Source: CADEDV01 sp964437415 (lineage in GTDB: Bacteria > Bacteroidota > Bacteroidia > Chitinophagales > Chitinophagaceae). Taken from it: a DNA stretch of 64,000 bases. Below, one piece after another: positions 34,053 through 42,523 of this stretch (position 1 is its first letter; each line of letters opens with the position of its first letter). Location of the stretch: NCBI GenBank assembly GCA_964437415.1, contig CAYTGN010000008.1:66633-130632 (forward strand). The letters run 5' to 3'. A program made the position numbers and the translations under genes. The notes under the pieces were generated by a model that saw nothing but the letters and a program-made list of their open reading frames with translations, was not told the DNA's origin and did not search any database.

Positions 34053-35035
34053 AGCGAAGCAAAGAGATTTTCCAGTTTGAATTTACAGGCATTTTGCTGT
34101 TGCAGCAAATGTTGTTGTTGTTTTATCAGTAACTGTTCAGCATTTTCTACGGAAGTAAAGCGGAAATGAAGCGGGTCGCCGGGTTTCAGCTGAGCCAGTT
34201 TTGTATGATGCGCCGTTATCACATGGGCAATTTTCGGATAACCTCCTGCTGTCTGGTGGTCGGCCATCAGGATGATGAGCTGGCCATTGGGCAATAATTG
34301 TATCGTTCCAAAATCAACAGCAGAGGAAACGAGGTTGCCAACACCGGAAGAAAGTCTTGTTCCATCGAGCAGGTAACCCATCCGGTCTGACCGGGGCGAA
34401 ACATAGAATGGCTCTTGCAAAAAATCCGCCTGTGCTTTTTTGTCCGGCACATCCCATTCACTGCCGGGTAATATTAAAATTTCATCATCAGCATCTTTAT
34501 TCAATGGCACAGCATTCCAGGGTAGCACAACAAACTCTCTTCCGGCCAGCACTGATCGTACATCGGGCAATAAATCTATACTGATCTCATCATCCTGCTG
34601 CAGGGCCCTTCCTTTAAAACCGCCGCAACCAGCTTTCAGGTTGCTGCTGAAACTGCCCAGCCAGGGCTGAATATTGAATCCTCCCATCACGGAGAGATAA
34701 GCCCTGCTTCCTTTTTTTATTTTCAGGAATTGAAGAATGCTGAATTTGCTTAGCAAAACGGGATGATACATCGGTATCTCTTCCCCGTTTACCGCCGCTG
34801 TGAAATCGGCGCCGCTGATAGCAATCAGTGCAGGTTGTTCAAAAAAGAAAGAAGAAGCGGGAAAATGAATTTCTATCACAGCATCGTTTAGTTCATTCCC
34901 CACCAGCAGGTTTGCTGTTTGCGCTGCCAGCTTATCCATGGCCCCGCCGGGATTGATACCAAGGTGCTGATAATGGTATCGCCCCGTGTCTTGTATGCTG
35001 TCCTGTATGCCCGCCTTAATAATTCTCAAATTCAT
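34049..35035 (-). CDS. pxpC: 5-oxoprolinase subunit C (biotin-dependent carboxyltransferase-like/KipA family)
   Basis: A 328-residue protein. I chose ATG 35035 (MNLRIIKAGIQDSIQDTGRYHYQHLGI), because the family begins like this and the start then overlaps the pxpB stop by 20 bases. Upstream residues of the longer frame have no family character. Motifs include GINPGGAMDKLAAQTANLLVGN, EDEISIDL-like DDEISIDL, VSPRSDRMGYLLDG and GQLIILMADHQTAGGYPKIA. It acts as a complex with PxpB and PxpA in the cytoplasm. Confidence 0.93.
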   Translation of the reverse strand: MNLRIIKAGIQDSIQDTGRYHYQHLGINPGGAMDKLAAQTANLLVGNELNDAVIEIHFPASSFFFEQPALIAISGADFTAAVNGEEIPMYHPVLLSKFSILQFLKIKKGSRAYLSVMGGFNIQPWLGSFSSNLKAGCGGFKGRALQQDDEISIDLLPDVRSVLAGREFVVLPWNAVPLNKDADDEILILPGSEWDVPDKKAQADFLQEPFYVSPRSDRMGYLLDGTRLSSGVGNLVSSAVDFGTIQLLPNGQLIILMADHQTAGGYPKIAHVITAHHTKLAQLKPGDPLHFRFTSVENAEQLLIKQQQHLLQQQNACKFKLENLFASL

Positions 35036-35747
35036 GTTGACTGATTGCATAGAAGCGAACCGTATCGCCTGTGTGTAATAAACAGGGGTCTTCTTTGCCG
35101 GCATCAAATAATTTCATTGGTGTTTGCCCTATCACCTGCCAGCCGCCGGGTGAATCCAAAGGATAAACCCCGGTTTGATTACCGGCAATGCCTACACTGC
35201 CTGCTTTCACCGGCGCAGGCTGATCTTTTCTTGGCGCTGCAATCACATCATCCACCTGCCCCATATAGGCAAAGCCCGGGAGAAACCCCATCATGAACAC
35301 CCGGTATGTTTTGGATGAGTGAATTTTTATCACTTCTTCTGTACTGATATTCCTGTATGCCGCAACCGTTTCAATATTTGCTGCAAACGCCTTTTCATAA
35401 CAAACAGGAATTTCGATCAAACGGCCTTTGCCTGCAATGCCGGGGATTGTTTCCTGCAGCAATTGTTCCAGTTTTGTTTTCATCCAATCAGCTACTGTGC
35501 CGGCGGGGTTGAACTTTTTTTTGATGACCCATACATCATAGTAAACCGTAAGTGAGCTATAAGCTGGAACGATCTCCTTTATTCCTTCAAAGGAGTTTTT
35601 TTGCAGGTATTGCCAGCAATCCATCACCCGGTCGTTCAATTGCTCATCCACCCGGTTGCCCAGTTCAATGGTCAATGCGGTATCACCCAGGGAATAAATA
35701 CGATATGTGTGCTGCTGAATCAACTGCTGATGGTTTGAAGATACCAA
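35016..35747 (-). CDS. pxpB: 5-oxoprolinase subunit B (KipI family)
   Basis: A 243-residue protein. The frame runs to ATG 35837, but that would cover the start of the divergent radical SAM gene. A TTG at 35747 gives a start close to the conserved YRIYSLGDTALTIELGN, so I prefer it. The KipI signatures EIVPAYSSLTVYYD, IEIPVCYEKAF, IHSSKTYRVFMMGFLPGFAYMG and GNQTGVYPLDSPGGWQVIGQTP are all present. It is the first gene of the pxpB-pxpC-pxpA-transporter operon. Confidence 0.88.
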   Translation of the reverse strand: MVSSNHQQLIQQHTYRIYSLGDTALTIELGNRVDEQLNDRVMDCWQYLQKNSFEGIKEIVPAYSSLTVYYDVWVIKKKFNPAGTVADWMKTKLEQLLQETIPGIAGKGRLIEIPVCYEKAFAANIETVAAYRNISTEEVIKIHSSKTYRVFMMGFLPGFAYMGQVDDVIAAPRKDQPAPVKAGSVGIAGNQTGVYPLDSPGGWQVIGQTPMKLFDAGKEDPCLLHTGDTVRFYAISQHEFENY

Positions 35748-35763
35748 CTTAACTTTACTTCCG

Positions 35764-36795
35764 ATGCCGAAGTTGAACAGAAACGATACGCTGAATTTGC
35801 TCTCTAAGTTAACACTTCGCCGCACCTGGAACGGCATAAAAGTGCTGAGCAGTTATTATATCAGCAAATGGATAAAAAAACCTGTTCAATGGGGCTATCC
35901 TGTTTCCGTTTCTTTTGAGCCGACCACTTCCTGCAACCTGCGTTGCCCGGAATGTCCCAGCGGGCTGAGAGCATTTACAAGACCTACGGGAATGCTGCAA
36001 AAAGATTTTTTTGGAGAGACGATAGACCAGTTGCACAAAGAACTGCTCTATCTTGTTTTTTATTTCCAGGGAGAACCTTATCTCAATCCTGATTTCCTGG
36101 ATATGGTGAAGTATGCTTCGCAGAAAAAAATTTATACCGCCACATCCACCAATGCGCATTACCTGAATGATGCCAATGCAAAAAGAACGGTGGAAAGCGG
36201 TCTTGACCGGCTCATCATCTCTATTGACGGAACCACGCAGGATGTATATCAGCAGTATCGTGTGGGCGGACGATTGGACAAAGTGCTTGAAGGAGCAAAG
36301 AACATTGTGAAGTGGAAAAAAGAACTGAAAAGCAAAAAACCTTTTGTGGTATTCCAGTTCCTGGTGGTGAAACCCAATGAGCACCAGGTGGAAGAAGTAA
36401 AGACATTAGGTAAAGAGATTGGTGTGGACGATGTGTGGTTCAAAACAGCACAGGTGTATGATTTTGAAAACGATCCGAACAACCTGATCCCCACTATTGA
36501 CAAATTCAGCCGTTACCGGAAAAAAGAAAACGGCTATGAATTCAAAGGCAAATTAGCCAATCATTGCTGGCGGCTATGGCATGACCCCGTCATCACCTGG
36601 GATGGCCTGGTGGCGCCTTGTTGTTTTGACAAAGATGCACAGCACCGCCTCGGCGACCTGAAACAAAAATCTTTTAAAGAGATCTGGAAAAATGGGGAGT
36701 ACACAAAGTTCAGAACACAAATTTTAAAAGGAAGAAAGAATATTGACATCTGCGCCAATTGTTCCGAAGGAACCAAAGTGTGGAGCAATGATTAA
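35764..36795 (+). CDS. Radical SAM protein with SPASM domain
   Basis: A 343-residue enzyme. The radical SAM cluster motif is C57-NLR-C61-PE-C64 in TTSCNLRCPECPSG. The C-terminal SPASM-type segment binds one or more auxiliary iron-sulfur clusters: VAPCCFDKDAQHRLGDL, then DICANCSEG. Between them lies the expected DGLVAPCCFDKD arrangement and SFKEIWKNGEYTKFR, typical of SPASM proteins of the cofactor- or peptide-maturase type. Substrate is unknown and no short precursor peptide gene is obvious beside it. It is divergent from pxpB with 16 bases between starts. A TAACTTTA box (35750-35757) just before the ATG suggests a leaderless transcript. Confidence 0.88.
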   Translation: MPKLNRNDTLNLLSKLTLRRTWNGIKVLSSYYISKWIKKPVQWGYPVSVSFEPTTSCNLRCPECPSGLRAFTRPTGMLQKDFFGETIDQLHKELLYLVFYFQGEPYLNPDFLDMVKYASQKKIYTATSTNAHYLNDANAKRTVESGLDRLIISIDGTTQDVYQQYRVGGRLDKVLEGAKNIVKWKKELKSKKPFVVFQFLVVKPNEHQVEEVKTLGKEIGVDDVWFKTAQVYDFENDPNNLIPTIDKFSRYRKKENGYEFKGKLANHCWRLWHDPVITWDGLVAPCCFDKDAQHRLGDLKQKSFKEIWKNGEYTKFRTQILKGRKNIDICANCSEGTKVWSND

Positions 36796-36816
36796 TTGTT
36801 CTCATCACTCCACACT
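36777..36816. repeat. Inverted repeat at the 3' ends of convergent genes
   Basis: AGTGTGGAG (36777-36785) and CTCCACACT (36808-36816) form a 9-base stem that includes the end of the radical SAM gene. No long T-run follows, so it is at best a weak bidirectional terminator. Confidence 0.4.
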
Positions 36817-36827
36817 GCCGTGATAAT

Positions 36828-37421
36828 TTATTGCTCTTTTATATCACCCCTTTCATTATCTTCCCTTTCTCTTTCATACACCATCAGCTTCACTTTCCAC
36901 TCCAGCAGTTCATACTCCATGCCCAGTTCAACTTTTAGTTTTTTCAGGGCGGTGCTGCCGTTGTCAACAGAAAAAATGATGCTGGTGAATTTTTTTTCTT
37001 CTGCAGGGCTTTCAAACGGTGCTTTTAAACGCAGGTAAACACCTTCTTCCATTTTGACGGACAGATTGTTCAGCTGGTTATATAGCGATTTGAATTTCTT
37101 TTTGGCTTCTTCAAAATCTTGGGTGGTCAGCAGCAACGCCTGCCAGCTCACAATAGCATGTTTGTTGGCCGAACTGTAATGCGTGATGCTGGCTTCTTCG
37201 GCGCCATCCACTTTGAAGTTGCAGGCATAATCAACCGACTGCGGGTTCTGCACCAGTTTTTCTCCCCTTAGGTTGTTGAATTGATTCGGATAATCCGCAA
37301 TCACTTTTTTGATATCAGGACCAATCCCGTTGGCAACAGGAAGTTTTAACTGGGCAAAGCTGATTGAAACTGTGAACAGGGAAATCGTAATAAGCGTAAG
37401 TGTTTTTACGGCATTTTTCAT
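36828..37421 (-). CDS. Exported hypothetical protein
   Basis: A 197-residue protein with a signal peptide (MKNAVKTLTLITISLFTVSISFAQ). The mature part includes DYPNQFNNLRGEKLVQNPQS, an apparently structured alpha/beta region (DYACNFKVDGAEEASITHYSS) and a C-terminus with long charged helices (EYELLEWKVKLMVYERERED). It resembles exported Bacteroidota proteins of unknown function. No catalytic motif is seen. It is divergent from the 52-residue gene at 37530. Confidence 0.65.
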   Translation of the reverse strand: MKNAVKTLTLITISLFTVSISFAQLKLPVANGIGPDIKKVIADYPNQFNNLRGEKLVQNPQSVDYACNFKVDGAEEASITHYSSANKHAIVSWQALLLTTQDFEEAKKKFKSLYNQLNNLSVKMEEGVYLRLKAPFESPAEEKKFTSIIFSVDNGSTALKKLKVELGMEYELLEWKVKLMVYEREREDNERGDIKEQ

Positions 37422-37529
37422 GAGTTTGGATTTAACGGGTTAGTAACAAAGGGCAATATTATTAAATTGTAGTTTTATTTCATACTTTTTACAACCAATT
37501 TTCGTTAACCCTATATTAAATGAAGGACT

Positions 37530-37688
37530 ATGAAAAACAGGAACATCGTCTATGCCCGTGAAGAGGCAAAAATTTACCAGCGTTATTACAGACCTTCCCT
37601 GAATGTATTCCGATTGCTGCGATCTGTTCTCGGCGTTTTTATCTCCGGTTCATCGCCTGCAACCGGTTCTTATGCAAGAAGGAAATAA
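37530..37688 (+). CDS. Candidate 52-residue basic protein
   Basis: Reading frame MKNRNIVYAREEAKIYQRYY followed by RPSLNVFRLLRSVLGVFISG and SSPATGSYARRK. It occupies a gap between two minus-strand genes and is followed 34 bases later by a strong intrinsic terminator, which supports a real plus-strand transcript. The protein is basic, with an amphipathic central part. No homologue is recognised. Confidence 0.5.
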   Translation: MKNRNIVYAREEAKIYQRYYRPSLNVFRLLRSVLGVFISGSSPATGSYARRK

Positions 37689-37722
37689 TGAGCTGACTTA
37701 CTAACCCACTAACCATACAATC

Positions 37723-37751
37723 AAATCCCGGCATGATACCGGGATTTTTTT
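37723..37751. terminator. Bidirectional intrinsic terminator
   Basis: AAATCCCGG, loop CATGATA, CCGGGATTT, then further T (seven in a row). It lies between the 52-residue plus-strand gene and the convergent TonB-type barrel gene. The loop and inner stem resemble the terminator at 25877. Confidence 0.88.
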
Positions 37752-37752
37752 A

Positions 37753-40671
37753 TCAGTTGATGCGGATATTTCTTTCCATCATCCGGTTCATGCCCGGCGG
37801 CATCATCGGTTGTTGTGGATTTTTGCCCCCCATTTTGTTCAGGTTAAACAGGAAGCTAACCATGAAGAAGCGACGCAGCACCATGCTCCGGGTATCCTGG
37901 ATATAGTTGTCGCCGTTGGTGCGGCTGATGCTCTGGTTCTGATTCAGGATATCATTCACCGAAAACTTCACTTCGCCGTTCTTTTTCTTAAACACCTGTT
38001 TGCTGATGCTGGCATTCCATAGCGGCACATTCTGGTTAAATCCTTCGGCACGGCCGGTGTTGACATAATAATCAAAGTCGCTGGACAGGATGATATTTCC
38101 TTTGAAGGTCCATGAAAAATCAAGCGAATAGGTCTGGGTCAGGAAATCCTCATTCAGTTGGGTGTTCACCGAATATCTTACATCCGTGTAAGTGATATTT
38201 GCTCTTGCCCCGAAATTGAATTTTTCTTTGTTGATATTCACCCCTGCACCCTGTGTCATCGAAATGGTCTTTCCAACATTCTTTTGCTTATACAACAGGC
38301 TTACATCCCTGACGAGTGAAATATTGTTGGTGAAATTGATGCTGGAACCTTTCAGCTTCGGATTTTTGAAAGGGATACCAAGCGTAAAGAAAGAAAAGGC
38401 CCGGTAATACCCATCCACATTCACAGGTTTGGTCAGTTGCACCCCCCTGCTTACGGTGTCTATGCTGTTCACAATTCTGTTGCCCGTGGCACTGAAGTTG
38501 ATGCTTGCAGCAATGAACTTAAAGGTCAGGATATTGAACGTGTTATAATTGGCATTGATATTATGGTTGAACTCCTGTTTCAGGTCAGGATTGCCGGTTC
38601 TCACATTGGTCGGGTCTGACAGATCGGGAACATCCTGCAACTGTGAAATGCTGGGCTGGTTGGTTCTGCCGTTATAAGATACTCTCAGGTTCTTTCCTCT
38701 TGCCGGTGTATAGTTGAAATTGGCAGTGGGAAAGAAATTGGTGAAACGCTGGCTGGTCAGCGAGTCTTTATTGGTCATTGCCTGGAAGCTCTCACTTTCC
38801 AGCAGTGCCTGCTGCACACCAAAACCTAACTGGTAATTGTATTTTGGCTTTTGCACCCTGAAGTTGGCGCCGATGCGATGGGCAATAAAGCTATTCTCAA
38901 AATTATTTGTTTGCGGCAGGTTGGGATTATCATATTTATCGGTAACGGAATTATAATTATACACCTGCCTGTCTGATGTGTTCTGGTTATTGGTATAGGC
39001 ATAATTGACCTCCAGCAATTTGTTCAGCCCCAGCGGCTCAGTATAAGAAGTGCTCAGCACATTGTTGTTGGTATTTGTTTTTTGCAGGTTGCGCTGGTCC
39101 TGGTCAAAGTTGCGGAACAGGGTGCCGTCGCTGTCATAAAATTCATTATCAGAAAAAGTGAAGCCCCTGCTGTCGCTGTTGCCAAACGTATTGTTCCAGC
39201 CGAGAGTGAAAGTGCGGCCGGTTTTTTTGAACCGGTGGCGGAACAGCAGGTTATTATTCCAGTTAAACCCGTTTCTTTCGTTGCTGTTATTGGTCTTGCT
39301 CAGCACAGACAGGTATTCCTGCACGGCAGGGGTTTTGGATAAAGTAAACGAACTGTCAAGGCTATAGCTTTCCGAATGTTGCAAAGTGAGAGAAGGTGTA
39401 TAGAGTAAAGAATTGGCAGAGTCAATCTGGTATTCAAACCGCACATTGAAGCGGTGGTTCTGGTTTTTATTATTGGAAAAAGAATTGCGGCTCAGCATGG
39501 CAATGGAATCATCAAAAGTGCTGCGGCGCAGGATGTCCTGCTCCTGGTTGGTATTGCTGCTGGATAAGAAATAGCTGCCGGTGAGTTTGATCTTGCTCCA
39601 TTCATCCGTAAAGTTCAAACCGGTGGATAGCGACTTGATGATACCGGTGCTGCCACTTCCGCCAAAGCCACCGAAGCCACCGCCGCCACCGCGAACTGCG
39701 ATCATCTGCATACCGCCCATTCCACCTCTTCCGCCATCATTCATTGTGCGGCCACCACCACCGCCTCCTCCTCCGCCAAAACCACTAAAGCCTCCCATGC
39801 TGCTGATAATATCCGAAAAAGAAAAGCCCTGTTTGTTGATATTGTTGGCATTGAACAGCACAGATAAACGCTGTGTGCCAACAAAACGGTTGAAACTAAG
39901 ATTGCCTTCAAAACGGCCATTATCACCATAGCCGGCAAGGGCACGGGCAAAATATCCTTTGTTGCGGTCTTTCTTCAGTTTAATGTTTAATGTTTTACTG
40001 CGGCTGCCATCATCAATTTTGGTGAACTTGGCCTGGTCGCTCATGTCGTCATACACCTGTATGCTTTCCACCATTTCTGCCGTCAGGTTTTTGGTGGCCA
40101 GTTTGGGGTCATTGCCAAAAAATTCCTTACCATCCACATACACTTTTTGTATATCTTCTCCCTGTGCTTTGATGTTTCCGTCTTTATCCACTTCCACACC
40201 CGGCAGTTTTTTCAGCAGGTCTTCTACCGTGGCATTGGGTTTTGTCTGAAAAGCTCCGGCATTGAACTGCACCGTATCGCCTTTCACCTGGATGGGTATA
40301 TTCGCATTGATCACCACTTCGCCCAGCGCCTTAATGTCTTTATCAGCCATCAGGTCGCCGAGATCGGCAAGTTTGTTTTCTGCAGTTATGGCTACCTGTT
40401 TCACAAAAGGCTGGTAGGCCTGGTGTGAGATCACCAGCCGGTAATCACCAATAGCAAGGCCTTTTACTTCAAAAGCCCCCTGTTTATTGGTAAGGGTAAA
40501 TGTGACAAGAGAGGAATCTTTGGCATTCAGCACGGAAACCGTGGCATCTGTAACGGGTTGTTTGGAAGCGGTATCGGTCAGTTTTCCTTTAATGCTTCCA
40601 TCGGGTCTTTGGGCTTGTGCCACAGTGAATAAGGACAAGGCTGTAATAAGCAGAAAGATAGTTTTCTTCAT
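37753..40671 (-). CDS. TonB-dependent receptor-like outer membrane beta-barrel protein
   Basis: A 972-residue outer-membrane protein with a signal peptide (MKKTIFLLITALSLFTVAQAQ). Order: carboxypeptidase-regulatory-like Ig domain (about 25-110, GSIKGKLTDTASKQPVTDATVSV), TonB plug (about 120-230, with VEDLLKKLPGVEVDKDGNI and VYVDGKEFFGNDPKLATKNL), then a C-terminal barrel of the outer membrane protein beta-barrel family. A striking glycine run (GGFSGFGGGGGGGGGRTMND and GGRGGMGGMQMIAVRGGGGG) lies near residues 300-345, probably an external loop. The C-terminus is methionine-rich (QPMMPPGMNRMMERNIRIN). The substrate is unknown and no SusD-like lipoprotein gene accompanies it. Confidence 0.9.
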   Translation of the reverse strand: MKKTIFLLITALSLFTVAQAQRPDGSIKGKLTDTASKQPVTDATVSVLNAKDSSLVTFTLTNKQGAFEVKGLAIGDYRLVISHQAYQPFVKQVAITAENKLADLGDLMADKDIKALGEVVINANIPIQVKGDTVQFNAGAFQTKPNATVEDLLKKLPGVEVDKDGNIKAQGEDIQKVYVDGKEFFGNDPKLATKNLTAEMVESIQVYDDMSDQAKFTKIDDGSRSKTLNIKLKKDRNKGYFARALAGYGDNGRFEGNLSFNRFVGTQRLSVLFNANNINKQGFSFSDIISSMGGFSGFGGGGGGGGGRTMNDGGRGGMGGMQMIAVRGGGGGFGGFGGSGSTGIIKSLSTGLNFTDEWSKIKLTGSYFLSSSNTNQEQDILRRSTFDDSIAMLSRNSFSNNKNQNHRFNVRFEYQIDSANSLLYTPSLTLQHSESYSLDSSFTLSKTPAVQEYLSVLSKTNNSNERNGFNWNNNLLFRHRFKKTGRTFTLGWNNTFGNSDSRGFTFSDNEFYDSDGTLFRNFDQDQRNLQKTNTNNNVLSTSYTEPLGLNKLLEVNYAYTNNQNTSDRQVYNYNSVTDKYDNPNLPQTNNFENSFIAHRIGANFRVQKPKYNYQLGFGVQQALLESESFQAMTNKDSLTSQRFTNFFPTANFNYTPARGKNLRVSYNGRTNQPSISQLQDVPDLSDPTNVRTGNPDLKQEFNHNINANYNTFNILTFKFIAASINFSATGNRIVNSIDTVSRGVQLTKPVNVDGYYRAFSFFTLGIPFKNPKLKGSSINFTNNISLVRDVSLLYKQKNVGKTISMTQGAGVNINKEKFNFGARANITYTDVRYSVNTQLNEDFLTQTYSLDFSWTFKGNIILSSDFDYYVNTGRAEGFNQNVPLWNASISKQVFKKKNGEVKFSVNDILNQNQSISRTNGDNYIQDTRSMVLRRFFMVSFLFNLNKMGGKNPQQPMMPPGMNRMMERNIRIN

Positions 40672-40706
40672 AAACGGTTTAAGTAAAGTACGAATTTAGA
40701 CGTAAG

Positions 40707-40738
40707 AGATAAAAATAACCTTCGGGCAGAGGTTATTT
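40707..40738 (-). terminator. Intrinsic terminator of the orphan lipoprotein cluster
   Basis: On the minus strand AAATAACC, a 10-base loop and GGTTATTT are followed by TTTATC. It lies 124 bases after the stop of the last orphan-cluster gene (40862) and just before the barrel gene start at 40671, so it insulates the two. Confidence 0.65.
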
Positions 40739-40861
40739 CTTCCGGGAAAAGGGATGAACTGGCAGGAATAGGCGATGAACGGCTTTAAAAAAAAGATTCC
40801 AGACTTTTTCTAAATGCCGTTAATAATACTTGTGTAACCGAAAAAGTATAAGCGATCGGTA

Positions 40862-41704
40862 TCAGGGGGTATTTAGATTTTTTACTTTCTCTATTATTTC
40901 CCTGACTTCTTCTACTTCTTCAATAGAAGTCTCCTTTAGTTGAACAATGACCTCACGGGAATAGCTCTCAATATCGTTTTTATTACCATTTTTGGCGTTG
41001 TAAAAAAAAGTGATCCCCGTAAGTTTTGCCTGTTTTATACTGTCCAGTTTAGGAGGAAGAGAATATTTGTAATGATTGTAACGGGGAGAAAAAAACAGGC
41101 AGATGGTATCGGGGTCATGCTCATTGGTTTTTATCGGCCGGATATACTTTTCACTGAAATCATTGTCATCCAGTGTATTTTTCTGGACGAACAAATCCGT
41201 TTTGACTAACAGCAACTCCTTATGAATGCGGAAAACCGAAGCTAAAAAGGAATCTACTTTCACAATTGTTTTTTCCCGGGAAGCGACAGAATCGTATGCA
41301 TGGTCGAAAGATTCACCGTCCTTATAGACAAGGTATCTGTTTTTTATTCGGGTCAAGACAACACTGTCTTCTGTTACTTCTCCCCGGTCATTAATCATAT
41401 CCTCCGTGTAAATATGAGAGTATGGAAATTTATGAACAGTATACCCTTGGAAGTAAGCAATATACTGGCTGTCCGGAAAATTCACAAGTTGTAAGTCCGG
41501 GGTTAATATCGGGTATGAAAACTTAAGTTTTAAACACTTGATTGTTGAAGAAGAATCCTGCCTTTTTGAGGTATGATTACAGTTACTTAGGACTGTAATC
41601 ATACCATAAGCAATTACTTTCAATTTATCCTTTGGTGTAATACTATTACAATGATCCAAAAATTGTGGAATAAAGGCAAGCAGAATAAAAAGTTTTGAAA
41701 TCAT
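40862..41704 (-). CDS. Exported hypothetical protein, paralogue A of the orphan cluster
   Basis: A 280-residue protein with an N-terminal hydrophobic signal-like segment (MISKLFILLAFIPQFLDHC). It aligns along its length with the neighbour at 41735: INDRGEVTEDSV against ITNKEGSITNDS, a shared VDSFL, and EKYIRPIKTNEHDPDTICLFF against EKYIPKIRPNDSYSDSTILFF, followed by KAKLTG.TFFYN-like text. The two are tandem duplicates of an unknown family. The C-terminus is a charged helix (EVEEVREIIEKVKNL). The DNA is AT-rich compared with flanking genes, suggesting horizontal acquisition. No function is recognised. Confidence 0.65.
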   Translation of the reverse strand: MISKLFILLAFIPQFLDHCNSITPKDKLKVIAYGMITVLSNCNHTSKRQDSSSTIKCLKLKFSYPILTPDLQLVNFPDSQYIAYFQGYTVHKFPYSHIYTEDMINDRGEVTEDSVVLTRIKNRYLVYKDGESFDHAYDSVASREKTIVKVDSFLASVFRIHKELLLVKTDLFVQKNTLDDNDFSEKYIRPIKTNEHDPDTICLFFSPRYNHYKYSLPPKLDSIKQAKLTGITFFYNAKNGNKNDIESYSREVIVQLKETSIEEVEEVREIIEKVKNLNTP

Positions 41705-41734
41705 ATTAAGGCTCCTATAAGATATAAAACATAA

Positions 41735-42523
41735 CTACTTGTATCTTAAAAATAAATTTAGAATGCCCTTTTCATTTATAATGACGTTCTCCTTCATTTC
41801 AAATTTTATTTCTCTCCTGAATCTAAGCAATTTGTTGTTGCTTTCTGGTTTGGGATTAAACACGATCAGGACCTTGGTCAACTTTTTTTTCCTTTTCTTC
41901 TCCAATTCTTTTTCAAATGAAAAATCTATATGCTTGAACCTATCATCAAAGAATAAAATTGTAGAATCGCTATAAGAGTCATTAGGCCTGATTTTAGGAA
42001 TATATTTTTCCACAGAACAGTTGTCTGGTCCATGCAGTTCTACTATCAAGCTATCATTATTCTTTTTTTGTTCATAAAAACTGCTAAAACTAGTAACCGT
42101 ATTGGATAAAAGAAATGAATCGACATTGAAAGATTTGGCTGTTTTATCATTCAGGGAATCATACATTTTGCCAATTGAGGTTCCTTTCTCTGTTACAAAA
42201 TATTTATAAGACTTTTCAATTTTTTCAAGGCTGTCATTAGTTATACTTCCTTCTTTATTAGTAATTATTGTCGAAAAAAAAGTAGCGCCAGGAACCTGGT
42301 ACAGTACAAGATTTTTGCAAAAAAAAATACTAATTCGATCAGAAAATGTAACCAGATTTTCATTCTGATCAAGTATAGGAATGTCAAAAGAAACGACTAT
42401 TGAGTTTATTTTTTCCGGCTGTCTTTTCGCCATATTGTCGCAACTACCAAGAAGTATAATAATATTTGTGCAAATTAAAAAGATGCCCTGTGAAATCATT
42501 AGAATAAGCTTATTCGTTAACAT
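41735..42523 (-). CDS. Exported hypothetical lipoprotein, paralogue B of the orphan cluster
   Basis: A 262-residue protein with a hydrophobic N-terminus ending in a possible lipobox (IIILLGSC, cysteine near residue 28). It is a tandem paralogue of the protein at 40862; the best-conserved part runs from the ITNKEGSIT region through NVDSFLLS to STILFFDDRFKHIDFSFEKEL. It has a lysine-rich stretch (ELEKKRKKKLTKVL). Its start overlaps the stop of the upstream lipoprotein gene by 14 bases, so the genes form one operon. The DNA is strongly AT-rich. Function is unknown. Confidence 0.65.
   Translation of the reverse strand: MLTNKLILMISQGIFLICTNIIILLGSCDNMAKRQPEKINSIVVSFDIPILDQNENLVTFSDRISIFFCKNLVLYQVPGATFFSTIITNKEGSITNDSLEKIEKSYKYFVTEKGTSIGKMYDSLNDKTAKSFNVDSFLLSNTVTSFSSFYEQKKNNDSLIVELHGPDNCSVEKYIPKIRPNDSYSDSTILFFDDRFKHIDFSFEKELEKKRKKKLTKVLIVFNPKPESNNKLLRFRREIKFEMKENVIINEKGILNLFLRYK

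Noticed and set aside
39655..39800. Apparent low-complexity tandem repeat (CCGCC/CCACC units)
   Set aside because: It is the glycine-coding stretch of the TonB-type barrel, with mixed codons, not a true tandem DNA repeat or CRISPR.
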